Shown here one piece after another: positions 15,793 through 17,843 of a stretch of 17,843 nucleotides of DNA; positions within the stretch are counted from its first letter, which is position 1, and the number at the start of each line of letters is the position of its first letter. The notes beneath the pieces were generated by a model, which did no database searches, was not told the origin of the DNA, and worked only from the letters and a program-made list of their open reading frames with translations. Source of the DNA: Cymbomonas tetramitiformis (taxonomy: Eukaryota; Chlorophyta; Pyramimonadophyceae; Pyramimonadales; Pyramimonadaceae). The stretch is taken from positions 1 through 17,843 of the forward strand of contig LGRX02025962.1 of assembly GCA_001247695.2 (NCBI GenBank), written 5' to 3'. A program made the translations under genes and the position numbers.

Positions 15793-16472
15793 GCGCGGTG
15801 CCCTATCGGGGCATCCTGCTGCAGGGCGTCAGCCTGCTCCGCCGAAGTCATCTCGTCCCACGCAAGGGATAGATCGTGGGCCCGTGTCTCCGCCAGGTCC
15901 AGTGCCCGAACCTGCTGGGAGTCGTTGCACATCCCACGTGACCTCGAAGGGCCCTGCAACATTGCCGACACGTGCTCGACCATGCGCTGTTGCCGCGTCG
16001 GCAGTGGCAGCGTGCCCAACGGAGTGTGGTGGGCCGGGGCTTGCTTCTGCAGGCACATCAGATCCACCTCATTCCTGAAGTTGTCCAGCTCGCACCGTCT
16101 TTTGTACCTCCGAGCTGGCGCGGCAGACGACCTCATGCCACGACCTTGTTGCATCCGTTCCAGTGCAGTACGGATCCCCGTCGTCGACTTGCGCTTCAGG
16201 CTTTTGCGCAGTCGCATCATCAACACTTCCATAGAAAGCGCCCCCACTGGCCGCCTGAAGTGCCAAGCATTCAAACGGTCAGACACTGCGGCCAAGCAGG
16301 GCCTGTAGATACCCTCGTAGGCCCAGGGTTCTAGTACGGAGTAGTGCTCAGGCATGGGGTCGTCGATGATGGGGGTTACCCCCGCCGCTGCGGGAGCCGG
16401 TTGAGGGGCTTCGGCAAGAGAGCGACGTCCAGTGTCACTTTCTGGCCCCTCAGCCGAAAGGGTCCTCAGACC
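15537..16472 (-). CDS. Unrecognised helical, basic Gag-Pol segment after the TAG
   Basis: The frame continues directly from the zinc-knuckle frame after TAG (16473-16475) with no other stop until 15537. About 250 codons (to near 15710) look coding. It includes YEGIYRPCLAAVSDRLNAWH, a basic stretch MRLRKSLKRKSTTGIRTALE, RRYKRRCELDNFRNEVD and an acidic helical part (ALDLAETRAHDLSLAWDEMT). No retroviral or cellular domain is recognised. Standard gypsy elements have little or nothing between zinc knuckle and protease, so this is an extra module. The tail beyond the G5 run at 15706-15710 is shadow. Confidence 0.55.
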   Translation of the reverse strand, partial: GLRTLSAEGPESDTGRRSLAEAPQPAPAAAGVTPIIDDPMPEHYSVLEPWAYEGIYRPCLAAVSDRLNAWHFRRPVGALSMEVLMMRLRKSLKRKSTTGIRTALERMQQGRGMRSSAAPARRYKRRCELDNFRNEVDLMCLQKQAPAHHTPLGTLPLPTRQQRMVEHVSAMLQGPSRSRGMCNDSQQVRALDLAETRAHDLSLAWDEMTSAEQADALQQDAPIGHRAWEAEGLLRWRGRQRGMPAEESLAVMDSPPTLGLRGMLVETPWECPRLLFRPRGPSLAQGGTSPGCRMHGAACTGCTSTVRGSRR

Positions 16473-16475
16473 CTA
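16473..16475 (-). other. In-frame TAG between zinc knuckle and downstream polyprotein
   Basis: CAA-TAG-GGT interrupts one continuous frame between the nucleocapsid-like segment and the rest of Gag-Pol, close to the usual gag/pol boundary. It could be a readthrough signal that sets the Gag to Gag-Pol ratio, or a simple nonsense mutation. Confidence 0.5.
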
Positions 16476-17114
16476 TTGCCGATCGGAGTCGGCCGGCAAC
16501 TCGCCGGCTGCCGGGGACGCCCGCTGCGCCTCAATGATGCCCTCCACCAGATCCGTACAATCAGTGAGAGCCGCCAACTCTAGAACAGCGTTGACATCTG
16601 CGGCTGCAAGGGCCTCCACTTCTCCCCGCAGCTCCGCCGGTGCCCACGAGATGTCCTCGTCGTGTGACATGGCGAAGAACATAGCGGCCACCTGCCGCCT
16701 GTCTCGAGACAACCTTTTAGGAGCGTTCGCCTTCCACGCAGCCAGCTTGGCCGCGTCCTTGCAATCCTGCACCAGATGTCCACGCCTTCCACACGCGTAG
16801 CACTCCCGTGTCTCTGGAGCCGGGAGGCCAGGTGGAGCACCAGGAAGGGGCAGTCCAGGTGGAGGAGGAGGTGTGGATGCCGCGGCCAGATCGAGCTCAG
16901 ACTCCGTCAGTACATTCAGGGCACGTCCTCGACGTTGCTGCCAGAAAGGTGCAGAAGGTGCTGGGGCTCTTCTGCTGGCTGCGTCCGCCGCCTTGGATGC
17001 CTTGCTCGCCTCGATGTCACTGGCGAACTCGAGCACCTTGAGAACAGCCGAGGTAACGCCTCGGCTGTGCCCTTCAGCACGTGCCCGACCGATCCTCCCA
17101 TTCCCCTGGATCAT
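16473..17114 (-). CDS. gag: Gag C-terminal segment with CCHC zinc knuckle
   Basis: CYACGRRGHLVQDC is a classic C-X2-C-X4-H-X4-C nucleocapsid knuckle, which binds and packages the RNA genome. It is preceded by a Pro-rich stretch (ASTPPPPPGLPLPGAPPGLP) and followed by an acidic helical tail ending at TAG. The ATG at 17114 overlaps the upstream Gag frame. The frames join if one base is removed from the C4 run 17103-17106, so this is a continuation of Gag rather than a separate gene. Confidence 0.85.
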   Translation of the reverse strand: MIQGNGRIGRARAEGHSRGVTSAVLKVLEFASDIEASKASKAADAASRRAPAPSAPFWQQRRGRALNVLTESELDLAAASTPPPPPGLPLPGAPPGLPAPETRECYACGRRGHLVQDCKDAAKLAAWKANAPKRLSRDRRQVAAMFFAMSHDEDISWAPAELRGEVEALAAADVNAVLELAALTDCTDLVEGIIEAQRASPAAGELPADSDRQ

Positions 17115-17843
17115 TGAGGTCCAGGTTCACCCTCCTCATTTCCAGCCCCACCTTGCTGTGGTGCACCAACCCCCGCCAGAAGTGGTGGCCGGAATCCTCG
17201 TCGGAGACGGGCACACAACCAGGCACTACCTTGGCCAGGAAGTTCACGGTGCGCTGTCGCGCAGACAGTCGCGAGTGGTAAGCGTTGGCCGTTTTCTTGC
17301 TCGACTGTCTTCGGGTGAGTCCATCACGCAGCTTCTGCAGCTTCTCGATGGCCAGCAGGCTGAGGGCCAGGTCCCCGAAGAATATGTCAGCGTCAGCGTA
17401 CCGCTGTATCCACCCCGCTGACGTGCCGACACCTCCCGCGGCCTTCTCCACAAACTCCCGCTGCTCACCTCGCAAACACTCCTCCGCCACAATCCACATG
17501 ATGTCAGGGACGGAGGTAATGTATCCCTCACCGGTGCAGCTAGCTTGGCGGCACGCCCTCATCCCCAGCTTGTTGTCCAGTAAGTTCTGGACCTTTCGAG
17601 AGAAGGCCTCCAGCTGGTTGACCTTGTCGTCTTCGGACAAATCCCCTTCTGCAGGGAACTTCGGCAGCTTGTTCACGAGCTTCAGCAGCGCGTCCTCCAC
17701 CTTCTGCTCGCCGATGAGGTCGCGGCTGCTGGGCTCTCCCGCGGTGGACGATGAAGTAGCTGCAGGGGTAAAGGTTGCTGCGTTAGGTGAAAGATGAGGT
17801 CGAGGGTGACGTGAACCAAGGTTAGTCGGAGCCGTCGCAGGCG
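17074..17843 (-). CDS. gag: Gag capsid-like segment, 5' end beyond the window
   Basis: The frame is open from the window edge to a TGA at 17074. Upstream of the GTG at 17700 it remains open with a Ser/Thr/Pro-rich sequence and no Met, so the initiator is off the right edge. The body is helical: LPKFPAEGDLSEDDKVNQLE, FFGDLALSLLAIEKLQKLRD and ANAYHSRLSARQRTVNFLAK, then HHFWRGLVHHSKVGLEMRR. The last part is like the 'f..gL....r..v' region of gypsy capsids. Position before a zinc knuckle supports Gag. True coding leaves this frame at the C4 run 17103-17106. Confidence 0.8.
   Translation of the reverse strand, partial: PATAPTNLGSRHPRPHLSPNAATFTPAATSSSTAGEPSSRDLIGEQKVEDALLKLVNKLPKFPAEGDLSEDDKVNQLEAFSRKVQNLLDNKLGMRACRQASCTGEGYITSVPDIMWIVAEECLRGEQREFVEKAAGGVGTSAGWIQRYADADIFFGDLALSLLAIEKLQKLRDGLTRRQSSKKTANAYHSRLSARQRTVNFLAKVVPGCVPVSDEDSGHHFWRGLVHHSKVGLEMRRVNLDLNDPGEWEDRSGTC

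Larger units (their letters stand above)
8232..17843 (-). mobile_element. Ty3/gypsy retrotransposon (chromodomain type), truncated by the right window edge
   Basis: The order PR-RT-RNaseH-IN-chromodomain defines a Ty3/gypsy element. The 3' LTR and polypurine tract are visible; the 5' LTR, primer-binding site and start of Gag lie beyond 17843. Extra parts relative to a standard element are a long region between zinc knuckle and protease, a Dam-like domain before integrase, and a C5-methyltransferase-like domain after the chromodomain. Six one-base frame breaks (homopolymers at 17103, 15706, 15365, 14670, 11843 and 11448) and one in-frame TAG (16473) interrupt an otherwise well-preserved path. 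If the target duplication is 5 bp, it is CGTAA (8227-8231). Confidence 0.9.

Noticed and set aside
15289..16308. Plus-strand open frame of 339 codons
   Set aside because: It lies antisense to the Gag-Pol reading path in GC-rich DNA and has no recognisable domain; a shadow frame.

Overview
This window is eukaryotic and made almost entirely of mobile DNA. I see no tRNA, rRNA, bacterial operon or recognisable host housekeeping gene. The protein families (an algal-type Tnp2-like transposase and a chromodomain Ty3/gypsy retrotransposon with methyltransferase-like domains) suggest a green alga or related photosynthetic protist. That placement is inference from remembered family resemblance, with low to moderate confidence.

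Layout. (1) 33-3147, minus: a DDE-type transposase-like gene of about 1,050 codons. It is open in four overlapping reading-frame segments separated by single-base shifts. (2) 3148-5020: a spacer with no gene I can support. (3) 5025-7184: two non-autonomous terminal-inverted-repeat (TIR) elements of one family, one inside the other. The outer copy (1,076 bp once the inner is removed) has a 4-bp target duplication TTAG. The inner copy (5333-6412, 1,080 bp) has the duplication TGCA. Both carry TIRs starting TGGCTACT and four copies of an 18-bp hairpin, two of them fused into a long subterminal palindrome. (4) 7189-8231: AT-rich spacer with a possible TTAA-type miniature element and paired palindromic repeats. 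(5) 8232-17843, minus, running off the right edge: a Ty3/gypsy retrotransposon with its 3' LTR, polypurine tract and a Gag-to-Pol reading path.

The retroelement reads, 5' to 3' on the minus strand: Gag/capsid-like region, CCHC zinc knuckle, an in-frame TAG, an unrecognised region of about 390 codons, aspartic protease, reverse transcriptase, RNase H, a linker with a 60-bp minisatellite, a phage-Dam-like domain, integrase (HHCC and D,D35E), chromodomain, and a C-terminal cytosine-C5-methyltransferase-like domain. The path is broken by six one-base shifts at G/C homopolymers, so this copy is either decaying or carries homopolymer sequence errors.

The two most interesting items are the retrotransposon carrying two different methyltransferase-like folds, and the nested TIR family whose hairpins stay nearly invariant, and matched within each copy, while the rest of the element has diverged.
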